This document shows, in pieces, positions 11,717 through 24,080 of a stretch of DNA of 64,000 nucleotides (its first letter is position 1; each line of letters opens with the position of its first letter). The position numbers and the translations under genes are program-made. The DNA is from Asterias amurensis. Taxonomy: Eukaryota; Echinodermata; Asteroidea; Forcipulatida; Asteriidae. The stretch is taken from the NCBI RefSeq assembly GCF_032118995.1, contig NC_092668.1, positions 10,209,501-10,273,500 of the forward strand, given 5' to 3'. The notes beneath the pieces were generated by a model that made no database searches, had not been told where the DNA came from, and was given only the letters and a program-made list of their open reading frames with translations.

Positions 11717-11788
11717 AAAATTAAATCCACAAAATCATCTATTTTTGTTTGACAACCAGCAGTAAAGTTACTTTATTTGTTTTTGTAG

Positions 11789-11959
11789 CATTGTCGCTGT
11801 GTGATGCTGGCTCAGCAGTGGCTCCATCGTGCCCGGACTCACTCTGTGACCACTGCAACGGATACCCAGATGCCCTGTGTGAAATCAGTAGATGTGGAGG
11901 CTGCTCTGCCAAGTTCTTTGAGAATGAGAAACTCGTTGAATGTGTTGGAGGTCCTGTGG
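11789..11959 (+). CDS. Gene A 8-Cys module exon (A-type)
   Basis: An exon of 57 codons with a ttttgtag acceptor and a GTAAGT donor, phase 1 at both ends. The module has eight cysteines in the order C, C-PDSL-C, C, then ALCEISRCGGC, KFF and a final C. The CPDSLC and RCGGC motifs are shared with the exons at 25329, 44921, 50952 and 60280. The pattern resembles the cysteine-rich repeats of lustrin-like and other invertebrate matrix proteins, but that link is from memory and needs a search. All cysteines expected from its relatives are present. Confidence 0.85.
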
Positions 11960-13003
11960 GTAAGTTGTAAATCAAGCTTAAATTTAGCAGATCCAAAATG
12001 TTGTTAACTTAGTTTTACTCTATGTAGATGGAGGAGTACCATTCTGACACTTCACTGGATAAAAAGGGCCCAATTTCATGGCTCCGCTTTGCAGCCAAAT
12101 TGTGCACTAACGATTGTCATTCTTCCCTTACTGTGCATGCACCAATTTGTTTCCCTAGCTGTGTAAGCAAAGAATGGCTCGTAACGTGGACTACGTATAC
12201 GCACACAAGCAACAAATTTTCTGCTAACGCATGAAATAGGCTCGACGTACAAGCTGGAATTCCTCGCTACCTTAAGCGCAGATTCTTTGTTTACAGTAGC
12301 AGAGCCATGCAATTGGGCCCATGAGAGTGTGGTTTGGGGCTATATTTCATGTATTATAGGCCTCTTAACGCCACACATTGTAACGTCCTTGACTATCTTT
12401 ACAGGTAAAAAACATTTTTTACTGGACATGCGTGAATGCATGAGGACTCATTGCATCTTGGTGGGTGAATCATATGGCTGTATGGAAAGGAAGAATGACT
12501 GACCGAGCCCAAAGCTCAAACCCAAATTGCCATAAAGACAACCTTTATCAAGAACTATCTATAAACCAAGTCATGCTTTATTGGTACCCTTGGTTTCTCA
12601 CATATATTGCTTTTCGGTTGAAAAGAGTAACAAGTACCAATGATTGAGTAGCAAGAAACTATCAAATGCTAACTGTATTTTAGTCAATCTCAAGACTGTC
12701 CAAAGTTTTCAACATTTTCAGAACTACTTTTTGAGACCCCCTCCCTCCTCAAGGTAGTACTTATCAAAAACAATCTTTCAAAATTGATGCACAATGTCTA
12801 CGAAAAACACGACTTACACACCTTTAAAAGTCAAATGTGTTCACAGTCTAACCCCATTCATCATACTCTTTAGTTAACCTAGAAATGTTGAAAACTTGAC
12901 CCCGGAAAACACATGTTTTTGAGGATCTTTGTTTAAGATTTTGGTCACTTAACTCTAAACAATGATGTGTGTTTTTCCTGGTTTTTGTTGTTTTCCTTTG
13001 AAG
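11960..13003 (+). other. Gene A intron 2
   Basis: Holds a MITE at 12066-12320 and otherwise AT-rich sequence. Short open frames here overlap the MITE or lack similarity to anything recognised. Confidence 0.6.
12066..12320. mobile_element. MITE with gggcccaattt termini (family T4)
   Basis: Inverted ends gggcccaatttcatggctc (12066) and gagccatgcaattgggccc (ending 12320). A related element with gggcccaatttcatagagc ends lies at 24965-25210 in gene B. No coding capacity. Confidence 0.8.
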
Positions 13004-13185
13004 AAATCAAACCGGAATGCCCGCCAGGACCTGTGAGTAACTGTATTGTGGCACCGTGCGATCATGGTAGATGTGACCCCCATCCCAACGCAATCTGTCA
13101 TGTTAACTATTGCGACCAATGTCAGGCAGTGTACTATGGCAGCAAGAACGAGGAGCTGGATTGCAGACCATTGAAGGGAAAATAA
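13004..13185 (+). CDS. Gene A terminal exon: second 8-Cys module (B-type) with stop
   Basis: Starts after a cctttgaag acceptor in phase 1 with EIKPECPPGP and carries eight cysteines, ending ELDCRPLKGK and a TAA stop (13183-13185). It corresponds to the start of gene B's giant exon (EVKPICPYLP). A donor-like GGTGAGT lies at 13189-13195, just after the stop. So gene A may have been cut short by acquiring a stop before an old splice site, or it may naturally end here. AATAAA-like signals occur at 13557 and beyond, but none is decisive. Confidence 0.75.
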
Positions 13186-13189
13186 GGCG

Positions 13190-14870
13190 GTGAGTGGACT
13201 TAACCTTTGATTTTACAATGTCTTGTACAGCATTGATTTGTTGAACTAGTTGACAATTCAAATTGCTCCTGTGCACAAGTCAAGTTTTTCAAAAAAAAAG
13301 TTAACAATGGTGTAGAGTTTCTGTGTACAGACTTTGCTGGTTTTGAATGCTGCTTTCATTCAAGAACCCCTTTTTTAAAACATACAACTTCTCTCATATA
13401 AATAATAATAATAATAATAATACAAATTTATACCGCGCGTAATACTACGTTTCTAAGCGCATGGTGCTGGTGTCCTGGTGAAATCAACCAGGGCAACAGC
13501 ACCACACAAAGAACCATATACATATGTATAAACAAAATAACCATAACAAAGGCAGAATAAACTTGAGAAATAAACACAATTAACGGAAAATAACAAGCTG
13601 CAGAATGGGGTAACTACAAAGACTTGAACAAGTGAGTTTTCAACATCGTTTTAAATGTCTATAAGCCAACATCTTGAAGGAGTAATGAAATTAACAACTT
13701 CAAGACTAAAAAGACCCTTATACATTGTCAGACTTGCTCATGCAATTCGTTTTCTTTTAACGCAGAGGATACCGCAAAAATTTGATAAATATATCACCCA
13801 GTTATTTGTCTACCGTTCAACAAGTTATACAGCTATCACATGATCAATATGCAAATTGGTTTATTAATATTGGCCCCACAATGTTTTTAAATAATAATAA
13901 TAACCAGTTTTTATATGGCGCATTTCACACCCGAAATGTATAATAACCTACAACATATTTTGTTGTGCCAGGAATGATGTGTTCATTCACAGTAACAACC
14001 CTAGACTTCTGGACAAGTCGTTAAATGTCTGTCGCGGTGATAGCGTTCCGACTCTATTCTCAATCTCCCCGGGATTCCTTCGGTATTCCCGCGAGACTGC
14101 TGGCCTCACGAGACTACTGCGCTCACGACTACGGGAGTAGAAGTCGGCAACCAGAAAGTTGCATTATACTAACACAATGAGCTCATCGTGTTATTTATTT
14201 GTCAGTAAAGTTTTAATTCATAATCGGTGAAGGTTTAGGATTAATTATATATTTTTTTTAATCTGATCATGTGAATCGGAATGATCCTAATTCCTCACTT
14301 TGGTAGATGAAAATCTGCATGTCAATGAGGGACTTTCGGGGACACTTGGTGGCAGCAAACTTACCAAGTAAATACAGCGTAAAGAACAGCATAAACAATG
14401 ACAATTTATCTGGTAAGTCTGCTGCCACCTAGCGCTCCAAAGTCTTCCATTATTAATAGAACATGTCAATTTTTCGTAGACTGTAAATTTGTCATCACAT
14501 TATTGCAGAATGAGAAAGCTATTAATTAATCAGTTTAAGCTTTAAGCATGTTTCAACCTGATACAACATGTATCGCACTTTTAAGTGTTTTGTTTCGCAT
14601 GGATGAGTTCACATTACTAACTCGATCAACTTTTAAACATTTGATACTTCATTAATAATCAATTGTTTTGTAGTTATATAAATGCACAAAAGAATTACTG
14701 TCTTCTGGAGTAACATGTAGTTTGAAGCCTTTTTAGGCATTTACTTGACTTATAGTGCCTCAAACTGTCATTTAATGACATCAAAACTTGTTGTTTGGTA
14801 TAAAACCAAACAAGCATGACAATATTCTAGTAACTGTAGTATAAAGTATAAATTTAGGGCCTTATTGGGA
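13190..14870. other. Region after gene A: repeats, no gene seen
   Basis: Contains (AAT)n-tailed repeat remnants at about 13400-13520 and 13890-13930 that resemble SINE/L2 tails. A second copy of the T3 palindrome lies at 14310-14445, with flanks duplicated from about 9.99-10.1 kb. Small open frames here have no recognised domain. Confidence 0.5.
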
Positions 14871-14881
14871 TAGTGTAATGA

Positions 14882-15058
14882 TAAGGGAATAAATATGTGC
14901 TTGGCCGGTTTTAAACACTCTGTTTAATACCGTTTGCAGTCTGGATGCGATAATTACCCGAGCCGGAAGCGAGGGTAATTATCAGCATTCAGACTGCAAC
15001 CGCTTTTTAACAGGGTGTTTAATACTGGCTAAGCACATTTTTATTCCCATTCATAAAT
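14882..15058. mobile_element. Palindromic element with ~75-bp arms
   Basis: The outer stretch gggaataaatatgtgcttgg (about 14884) is answered by ctaagcacatttttattccc (about 15028-15050). The inner stretch gcgataattaccc is answered by gggtaattatc around a short centre at about 14960. This is a long hairpin typical of foldback or MITE elements. Confidence 0.75.
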
Positions 15059-15734
15059 ACCTTTTCGGTCAAAAAACATCAAAACTTTTCAGTCCAAAAA
15101 TTCAAAAATTTTAATTTTTCAATAATTTCTCTCAACAAAACACCACTCCAGCTATGAAATGGCAAGGCCCTCTGGCGTGGGCGTCGCGTGATGTGGCACA
15201 GGTGTTCCAATAGGAATGAAGAAACTGTCTTATAAGCACAGGTGCAAGCTCGCGTGTCACGCTCATGTTTAAACACTTCTGACTGTGGTTATATCATCCG
15301 TTTAAACACCCCCACGTGATGTCCTCTCAACCAATCAAAATGGAGAAATTGTCCAAGGTATTTATGAATTTAAAATAATAAGTGAATAAAAGGTCAATGT
15401 TTACTTTCATGGAACAGAGAATGTGACGCTTTGATGCTTTGATACATTGTTTTATACATACACATTCAAAACCATTGGGGTTGGTAAACCATTCGGTATC
15501 ATTGGGCAAACTATAACTGGTACACCATTCAGTACCCCTGGTGAAATTAAAAAAATTAGTTATATATTTAAATAATGTACCATTCAGCACCATTGCGGTA
15601 ACATCATTGTGATAACATTGGTATACAATTCATACTATTGATGCCAATGGTACACACTCGGATATAAAATAACTGGAAGTTTCTATTTGCATTTTTTCCA
15701 CTCTTGCTGTATAACCGTGCTATGCCCACAAGCG

Positions 15735-15925
15735 AAGTAAACAAAAATCAAAACCCTTATAGGCTAGGAACTGGAAACTAAATCTGGATATTCACCTCTT
15801 CAGACCCAATGTATATGTCACTACATTGAGTATTAATATAACATTTTGAAATTGGTAGCTTAGAGAAGAGATAAGTCTATTTAGGTAGTTCAGAATTAGA
15901 CCTACTGAACTCCGAAGCAAACAAA
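15735..15925. repeat. Direct repeat, copy 1 (pair with 16783-16945)
   Basis: Blocks ggaactggaaactaaa, taacattttgaaattggta and gttcagaattagacctac recur in order about 1.03 kb downstream. The two copies are diverged. Confidence 0.7.
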
Positions 15926-16782
15926 AATCTAAATCCTTATGGGCAATATGAAGTACATTATAATATAAAGGATATAAACATAAAGAGGCGTATGAGACCA
16001 TGTCAATCTATCCTGGATGAATACAAAGTAAACTTATTATCCGCATAAATGTGTAATTTTGTCCCCTGCTTTTGAGCATAGTTTTAATTCAATCGGCTCT
16101 GTTATTGTTATTGTAGTAATTTTGTTAACTCAACTGCATAAGTATTTCCCCGATAAGCCGAATGTAATGGTAATTACCTAGTCGACTAAAATATAACGCA
16201 TTGCTATACACACTGTATTGTACTGAGCGCATAGTATAATTCACGTGCTCGCGGATAATAGTCAAGTGTCTCCACATTGCCTACCAATCAGAAGGTCTTT
16301 GTCAAAGAGCAAATCAGACAAAATCATTTGTATAACCTGATGAATTTGGCTTCAGTAGTATTTTGGTTCCCTTCTCAACAATTCAGGTACCTCCACGAAC
16401 AAATCCATAGTCAACGTCAAAAGTCAAAATAATAGAACAGATCCGGAGAACCATGCTTAGTACAACACGAAAGTAACCCGACCAAAAAGGGCGGATCGAA
16501 TGGCGGGTGGGCGGTCAAGGGGCAATGAGTGAACCAATCCGGAGAACCATCTGTGGAACACTGTCCAATGAATCACCTGTCAGAAAGATTTCTGGAAGTC
16601 TGGTAACAACATCGACCAGTGGTTGACACACGGTCGCCGCCCAAACTTCCTCCAATCGAATGACTCGTAAATGGGAGTTTGGGTTGGGGTTTTGTATTCT
16701 TGCAACCTGACGTCTGAAACCACACAAACGTGTTGAATAACACACTCACAACCGTGTTGATTTCCACAAGGATGCCATGCCT

Positions 16783-16945
16783 CAAAAATCAAACCCTTGT
16801 AGGTAAGGAGCTGGAAACTAAACCTGGATATTTACCTCTCCACCCAATGGATCTGTCGCTACATAGAGTAATAATATAACATTTTGAAATTGGTACCTTA
16901 GGGAAGATAGGCTAGTTCAGAATTAGACCTACCGAACTCCATGAT
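16783..16945. repeat. Direct repeat, copy 2 (pair with 15735-15925)
   Basis: Same block order as copy 1. The 860 bp between the copies include minus-strand open frames at 16515-16792 in three overlapping frames; none is recognised. Confidence 0.7.
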
Positions 16946-17142
16946 GACACTGTATAGTTTAACCAAGGGTATTGAATGATGTACCAGCAACTGAAGCCAA
17001 TAGTTAAACAGTTTGGGCCGATCTGATGCAAAATATTTGCGCAGTGTTGGAATTTTCATTTCACCTGCTGCATGTGGAATATTTCTTATGGCGCAATTAT
17101 GTAAAGTAATATGTGCTTCGAGGCAGTTTTCTTTTAAAGGAA

Positions 17143-17310
17143 CTGGACACTACTGATATTACTTAAAATAATTGTTAGCATAAAAACTTACTTGTTAACA
17201 ATAAATGGAGAGCTGTTAATAGTATAAAGCATTGTGAGAAACGACTCTCTGAGAAGTAACATAGTTTTTGAGAAACAGATACTTTCTCACTCAACAATTA
17301 ATTAAGGTAT
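17143..17310 (+). mobile_element. TTAA MITE fragment (family T2)
   Basis: Starts after TTAA with aggaactggacactactg and continues with gagctgttaatagtataaag, matching the left half of the T2 elements at 22345, 24270 and 45662. The right half is not recognisable. Confidence 0.65.
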
Positions 17311-20085
17311 TCATTTAGATTGCAACTACAGACAGAACATGCATGTCAAGCCATATTTTTTGTATAGATCTTTTTTTTTCAAAGCTAACCTTTTTGCTTT
17401 GTGTCAAAACACCTGGTTCCCTCTTGTTTAATGGAATCCTTTGTGGCAGTTTATCTGGTTTTAAGGGATTACTCTAAATAATGAATTAACCTAAATAATA
17501 ATTTGAAGGCTGTTCTTGATAAAACCCCAGGTGGGAGTTGACGTTGTACTGTTAAAAATGGTGAATGGGTTAACAATTGTGGCTAATAAATAAGTATAAA
17601 TATGCAAAGCAACATGTTGTCATTGCCACTTTGTTCTCCGAAACCGGGTAAACATTATTGCCTAGTCTCTAATCTGTTTGGCATTGATGTAATTTGAGAC
17701 TATGCATTGTGCATACAAATATTGTTTAGTGCGTGGTACCAACTTCACGCCCAGGTGTTAAGAGGGATTATTGATCTTTTGGTTTTACACAATCTATTTA
17801 AATTTACACTGATTGACAGTTGGAAAAGCTATTAAGATGACCACACTGTGGCACATCTCAGCATCTCCGTTGATGTAACCACTTTCTGTGATGTAAAATA
17901 AAAATGTATTAAACAAAGGAAAGAGAAACATGTGAGTGCATAGGCTTAACAACTTCGGAATTCCAGCATTTCCTCATACAAACCTCGTTAAAATCCTGGT
18001 TAACAAAATGACGTGGAATGGTCATGGCATCACAAAATTTGAAAAAAACAAAACAAGTTTCATTGTCTTCGGATTTTGGTGTTTTCGGGGGTTTAAAAGC
18101 ATTTGCAATGAAATTAATTTCGTTGGAAATATGATTGAAAGAGAGAATATAATGATTTGCTTAAATATCTTTAACAAAATAATGTTTTCCTTTTACTTCT
18201 TAAACTTACATGGTCCGCCGTTTTGTTTGTTCAGAAAGTAAAGGGAAACGCAAACAATTTTAATATTTGCGTAAATCTCTGTATCCAACTTATATTCAAA
18301 TGTCTTTCCAACCATATCAACTTCATGACAAACGCTTTTATTTAGCGAAAAGCGCCTATTCCAAATGCGAGGAGTCTTTTTAAAGTCTGACACACATCCC
18401 TCCGTTACCCCTTTAGTTGAGTGCAAAAGCATCCCTGTATATAGGTGACTATCGGTAGCATTTTTTCTTGCGGAAGTAGGCCTACTCACTATTCTTAAGC
18501 TGCACTTTTGGAGATTTGGTTTGTATAAAAGCTGCTCCAAAGAAGCTGGAAATTGCACCGAGTATCCTAAATGACATTTGTATTGAATAGCTATACAACT
18601 CTATAGACCTAAATGTTAATAGTTGCATCACTAGATTTTCATTTCTAGTATTTATCGAACTGGAAATCAAACTAACCGTTTGAAAATAAAATTCATGAGC
18701 TCTATGGGTCTTTAATGTTAAGTGAAAATATTTAAAAATAGTAATTATGTTACAGATTTTCTGGAGATTATGGTCCGGTATTGATATTGAGTGATTCATG
18801 AATGCAAATTTTCAACACAACAGCAAGCAAACTGGTGCCGTTTTGAGTTTTGTTATCAGTGAGCCTTCAGATTGAAACAAACCCATTTTTGTTGTCCTTA
18901 TATTGAGGATGTTTTACCTATTGTCTAAAAAGAAATGGCTTTGACTTTGTGCAGGCCTATTACTTTTTAAAAAGGATTGTTTTCATGTTGGTTGCACAAA
19001 GCAGCAACAAGGAGGGACATGGATATAACCAGAAGGGATGTCCCATACAAAAAAGGTATGTTGGACTTGTACCGCTTTTAACAACGCGTTATAAATAGCT
19101 CTGCCAACATTGGTTTAATTGATTAAAACAAAGGAACAATAGATTAGTTTATGTGAACAACGAGGCCATTATCAAAGGAAACTGTCAAAACCGATACATG
19201 AGTTCGATCAGTACTATAAATGTAGCAATCGAATTTTCCCAAGTAAAGGCAACATCAGAACAAAAGGTCATGTCGTGAGGAATAATAGATCCATCCCCTG
19301 CCAAGAATTTTGTTGAACAATGCAGGACCCCACAACTATAATATGAGCTGTCAGGCTGCAATATGAGTTTGTGCTTACAGAAGAGTCCTTGTGAGGTCTC
19401 TTACACAAAGCATCAATGGAAATAGCAAGGAAATTCTTTGTTCAAAATGGAACCCCGGGTTGGGGGGGGGGGTGGTTGCGAATCCACACCCATTGTTGAG
19501 TATAGTTATATGGTTTTAGAAATAACGGGGGATAAATCTAGTTACCACCCCCTGAACACCATGATGTATAATGCAATCAATAGCAGCTGTGGCTAATAGA
19601 GTGAATAAGATTTATTGGGACCAAACTGCGTAAATTACAAGCCTTGTTGACGCCACAAAGTTTACGCTTGACTAGATTGAATCAGCTGATGTTGATATTG
19701 GATGTTATTTTTTGTTGACAACCTTGGAAATTGTATTGGGGACAAAATGTTTTTCTGATGATGCATATACCTATGGAATAAGAATTGTTTCTGGAATATT
19801 TTAACCCTCAACACCCCCACATCCTGATGGTGTTAATGTGCTAAATATAGTCTTTATAAATAAATACTTACGAAGGTTGACCATTATTGTCCCAATGCGG
19901 AATTGACGTGCCAAAAATCAATTGTACTTATGGAATTAATGGGTTAAGTTTGCCTTAATTTGTGTTATTGCCCGCAGACCTGGGTAAATTTGCAATTGTT
20001 TTTGCTAATAAATGATACAACTTGTATTCATGAGTTTCACTTAGTGCTCAAACCTATGTGGGGAGTTGCTGCACAAGCTGACAAG
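17311..20085. other. Intergenic region upstream of gene B
   Basis: AT-rich. Around 18290-18340 there is weak similarity to T1 arms. A G-run lies at 19459-19470. The longest open frame is 121 codons on the minus strand at 18193-18558, with no recognised domain or splice context. No convincing gene. The bases just upstream of 20086 are similar to those upstream of 4130. Confidence 0.5.
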
Positions 20086-20151
20086 ATGTTAAGAACGCTG
20101 ATATTGGTGACGTTGCTGGGATATGTAGTTCCGGCGGCTGTTATGCAGAGA
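20086..20151 (+). CDS. Gene B exon 1: signal peptide
   Basis: Twenty-two codons starting MLRTLILVTLLGYVVP, matching gene A's exon 1 in length, start context and donor position; the shared stretch tgttgctgggatatgt-like core is almost unchanged. The donor at 20152 is GTGAGA and the exon ends in phase 0. The next recognised exon (24081) begins in phase 1, so a small exon of length 3n+1 is probably missing between them, as in gene A. Confidence 0.65.
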
Positions 20152-22340
20152 GTGAGATTTTGTTTTGCTCTTTTGAACTATTTGTGTGTTTAACATGCCA
20201 TGTAAGCTTTGCATTATGTTGTCCATGTAACCAGTGCCCTGAGAGCGATTGACAACCCTTCTAATTTTCTCAACATGCACAGAAACTTGAATGCAAGTTT
20301 AAAAAAATCTCGCTATTTGTTATGTGTTTAATTTGTAAATTGTGTCAGTGCATCACTGGGTAACACTTTGCTTTAATTTGTTTCTAGTATAGATTTTGTA
20401 TCGGGATAAAGAATATTGCTTGTATACCATACACCAAGCTCTGTTAAACACTCGGTGCTTTTCTGAGTCCTGTGACAAAAAGTCCTCAAGCATTTTACTC
20501 GAGTGGGATTCGAACCAACGCCAGTTGCCTTCTAGAGTGAATGTATTACCACCAAGCTTTTCTCTTGGCTCACGAGCAAGCTTGGTTGTCTAATGGTAAA
20601 ACATCTGCTTCATCCTGGTTTGATCCACGGGTACCCGAGTATTATTTTCACAGAACTTGGAAAGTACTGAGCAGGTTTTTTAGCGCATGTCATACATTGG
20701 TGTAAAAGTCAAAAAAAGTATGCTTCAATATGACTTATTTAAAAGCTGTTCCGACATTTTAGTCTGAACAGTTATTTTCTGTAGATATGTTTAATTTGTT
20801 AATACTTTTGATAATATCGTTGTTTTGATTCTTTCCAAAAACCACATTGACTTAGCAAGTGACTTTTTTAAATGCTGTATGCCCCTCAAATTTTTCCCAG
20901 CAATATTTATTATTAATGTTTTTATTTATTTGCAAACTGTATGTTCACCCCACGCTGTTTTGATTAACATAAATACTAACTTTTTGAAGTTTAAAATCTC
21001 ATTAGTTGTGCGATTCTGAATTGTCCAGATAATTGGGTTTCACCTAGAGGTGGCTCTGGGCTTAAGCCTATCCTAAAAATCTTGCTGCTCTGAATTGGTG
21101 GATAATTTGACATTTAAGGATTTGTTCAGCCCAGGTACAGTGACATTTTATGGGGTCACTTTGTCTCCCCTGACACTCAAATACTGGAGCTGAGTTTAAA
21201 AGTACAGGATTATGGAACTGTCTAGGCATTGGGCCTGTGATATCTTCCTCATAAAAACTAGTTTGTACTTTAAGCCCCCCCCCCGAAAGACTACATTTGC
21301 ATGTATTTTTTCTTTGTCAGGAGCCGTTCACTGATTAATTTATTACCAATACTTTTGACTTCTATAAGCTCTAAAAAGCCAGCAGACTTTTAGACTGGCA
21401 CATTCTTCCATGAACAAAATAATTTTAACAGAAATAACAAAAGACTCTTACAAAAATAAAAGGTGAACTTCTTATATGGAAAGCAGTATGTGATGATTTG
21501 CTGTATCATGAAAGTAGCTTCACTTTTATAGTTTGTGTAAAAAGGAGACTTGTTGCGTCTGGGACATGCCAGCTTTTATTAGTTGGATTTTACATTTGTC
21601 ATTATTTGTTTCTTGCATGGATCCACTATATGCATGTAGAGTCTCGTCGTCAGACTTCATTTTTATCGCCTGTGTTTATGTTTCTGTTTGGATGAAAGTA
21701 TCCTTTTCACTTTTCACAGTCTGGTTCTAACTTCTATTCCACTAGTGTATTGAACATAAGCATTAATTACTTTTATCGGATACAGGGAACATGACCAATA
21801 TGGCTGCAACATTCTAAAGGTCTTTAGTTATATTATGCATCTATTTACTGTCCACTTTTATTGGCTGACTGTGCAAGGGGAAAATATTGCTCGTGGGCCC
21901 ACTGTCAAATTACATTACTACAGAATGCAATCAAAACTTTATCATTAATACTAATTAATGATTTCTGTTTTTTTCCTAACCATTTCTTGGTGAGGTAAGT
22001 ACTCCAATATTTCTGTACTTTATTTAAGCTCATCAATTTTTTTAATTATTATTCTCTGTATAACAATTCCAGCTTTTTAACTATGGGTTTATTTTCTGTG
22101 AGTTTTTTAAATTATTGATTGCTGTGTACAAATTCTGCATTAATTACATTGTTTACTGTATTTTCTCTTGGGTGTTTTAATTGTATGGATTTTAATAGGT
22201 TTTTTTCTTTTAATTGTTCAGCGCCCGGGAGCATGTTAACATGGATAGGTGCTTTTCAAATTTCCATTATTATTATTATTAATACTATGCTGTGTAAAGA
22301 CAAAACAAGATTTATACTTTGATTAAAAGTTTTTGTTTAT
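20152..22340 (+). other. Gene B intron 1, first part
   Basis: Contains an inverted tRNA-like repeat at about 20380-20720; otherwise AT-rich with a C-run at 21277-21284 and short (ATT)n. No exon is recognised, although one small phase 0-to-1 exon is expected somewhere in 20152-24080. Confidence 0.45.
20380..20720. mobile_element. Head-to-head pair of tRNA-like SINE sequences
   Basis: A minus-strand box B match (ggttcgaatcccac, at about 20507-20520) and a plus-strand tRNA-like stretch (gcttggttgtctaatggtaa followed by ggtttgatcc near 20625) face each other. The outer parts also pair (ctcggtgcttttctgagtcc with agtactgagcaggt). A second, similar structure lies at 23735-24040. Confidence 0.5.
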
Positions 22341-22344
22341 AGAG

Positions 22345-22725
22345 TTAAAGATGCTGGACACTTTGTTAACTACTTAACTACGATAATTATAAGCATAAAA
22401 CGTTACTTGGTGACAAGTAATGGAGGGCTGTAGATAGTATAAAACAATGTGAGAAATAGCTTCATCTGATGTAACTTCTCACTAAAATATTTTAATTTGA
22501 TTTCAAGACCTCAGAATTTGATTTTGAGGTCTCGAAATCATGCATCTGAAAGCACAAAATTTGTGCAACAAGAGCGTTTTTTCTTCCATCATTCTCTGTC
22601 AACTCCGATGACCAATTTGAGCTCAGTTTTTCACAGGTTTGTTATTTTATGCATATGTTGAGATACACCAAGTGAGAAGACTGGTCTTTGACAATATTTA
22701 CCAATTGTGTCCAGTGACTTTAGTG
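22345..22725 (+). mobile_element. TTAA MITE (family T2), near full length
   Basis: Begins after TTAA with agatgctggacactttg and ends with caattgtgtccagtgact followed by TTAG. The ends are inverted copies. An internal hairpin gacctcagaatttg / tgaggtctcgaaatc sits near 22510. It has no coding capacity. The same order is seen at 24270-24640, 45662-46066 and, inverted, at 41860-42140. Confidence 0.8.
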
Positions 22726-23734
22726 TATAACTGTGGACGAGTAATCCTCAACATTCAGAAAAAAGATATGGGTACAATCTGGGACTTCCCAGATAGAATA
22801 TGTAGTAGTGCCAAACCTTAATTAATTCGTTGGTCTAAAAAATTGTCCCAAATCATTGTTGCTCATTTCATTTGAGGCATTTGAAACAAGTATTGTAAAA
22901 TTACACAGAATCACTGACAAACATTGTTTTTGTCTGTACTAAATCTCATGACGGCCTATAGGGCCTACCTATGCAATTGGGTGAATTTGTCACATTGTGT
23001 GATGTGTTAATTGAAAAGTAGAGGGTGGAATGATTTTACTTCTACAAAAACTATATGCAGTATACATGGCCCATTGTCATTGAAATAAGTTTTGTTTTAA
23101 AGAACTTGTTTCTCTGAAAGATTTTTCGTTTTTGCTCATACCACGGACAGTGCACCAAATGCAAATTACTTTGACTGATGGACGTGATTAAGTCAGTGTC
23201 ACAACATTCATCTTTTGTTGTTTTTAATGAACAACTACTTATCTATATGGAACCATTTGACGCCTCATTTATTTGATTGTATGCCTCTTTAAAACATCCC
23301 GTTTCAAATCCTGGGTACTGATTGGTCAACACCAGTCCAGTATATTCCTAAATTGCATGCCAAATCATATCAACGCAATCTTGAACGTTGCAACGCATTA
23401 CGTGTACAGAGCTCTGTTTCACTCTCATCTCCTTTTAAGTTAAAGTTTAAATTCGCTGAAGCCCAACCTTTTTTCCAGTTGTTCCTTTTCCTGTTTGTTG
23501 TTATTGTAGTAATATTTTCTCTTTAAAGTTAAATTATCATAGATGGTATGGTTCTGAAGGAAAACACATATGTTTTTTTTCTTCTAATATTGCTGGTTGA
23601 TTTTTTGTTAACTCAATTATCTTTTATTTTTTCCATAGTTACACACAGGCAAAACATAAATTAAAAACCAACCTTTTTACCCCTCTCCACCTGGCGAAGA
23701 CTTATATGAAGTGGAAAGGTTGTTATTTTGTTCA
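22726..23734 (+). other. Gene B intron, no exon seen
   Basis: AT-rich sequence without a recognisable module or splice-flanked cysteine-rich frame. Confidence 0.5.
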
Positions 23735-24040
23735 CCATTGACACCGATGTGTATTATGCACTTTATATTCAGTACTTTCCTGAGCTTTGTGAAAAAAAAT
23801 AATAGTAATAATACAAAAATCGACAGGCAAATCACTCTGGCTGGATTCGAATCCTACATACGATTCAAACTGCCTCTATAGCCACAAGACTAGCTCAGGA
23901 ACCAAGTGGTAAGACATCTACCCAAGCAATGCAAAAATCGTCGGTTCAAGTGATTTGCCTGTGATTTCTTTCGCATAGAGTTTTGAAAGTACCGAGTATA
24001 CAGTGCATAATTCCCATTGGTGTAAAGGGTGACAAAAAAA
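23735..24040. mobile_element. Inverted tRNA-like SINE pair
   Basis: The left half has tgtattatgcactttatattc and a minus-strand box B ggattcgaatcc near 23855. The right half has a plus-strand ggttcaagtgatttgcctgt and ends with agtgcataattcccattggtg-like sequence, the inverse of the left end. Arms are about 110-150 bp. It ends about 40 bp before the splice acceptor of the 6-Cys exon at 24081. Confidence 0.55.
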
Positions 24041-24080
24041 ACCAGATATGTAAGTAATAACTATTTTTTTTACCCATCAG

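Larger units (their letters stand above)
4130..13185 (+). other. Gene A: short secreted cysteine-rich protein (gene model)
   Basis: The model joins a signal-peptide exon (4130-4195), an 8-Cys module exon (11789-11959) and a second 8-Cys module exon that ends in a stop (13004-13185). It looks like a shortened paralogue of the first part of gene B: the two signal exons share most of their bases, and both genes follow with the same module types. The predicted product is small (roughly 140-150 residues), secreted and rich in disulfides. One problem is that exon 1 ends in phase 0 while the next recognised exon starts in phase 1, so a small exon is probably missing from this model within the 7.6-kb intron. 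Function is not known. Confidence 0.55.

Noticed and set aside
16515..16792. Three overlapping minus-strand open frames, one reading HLRVIRLEEVWAATV
   Set aside because: Not recognised, no splice borders convincingly placed, and they lie between direct repeats. Could be an exon or a repeat fragment; too weak to call.
18193..18558. 121-codon minus-strand frame upstream of gene B
   Set aside because: No recognisable domain, no start or splice context, and it overlaps sequence with weak similarity to a MITE arm.
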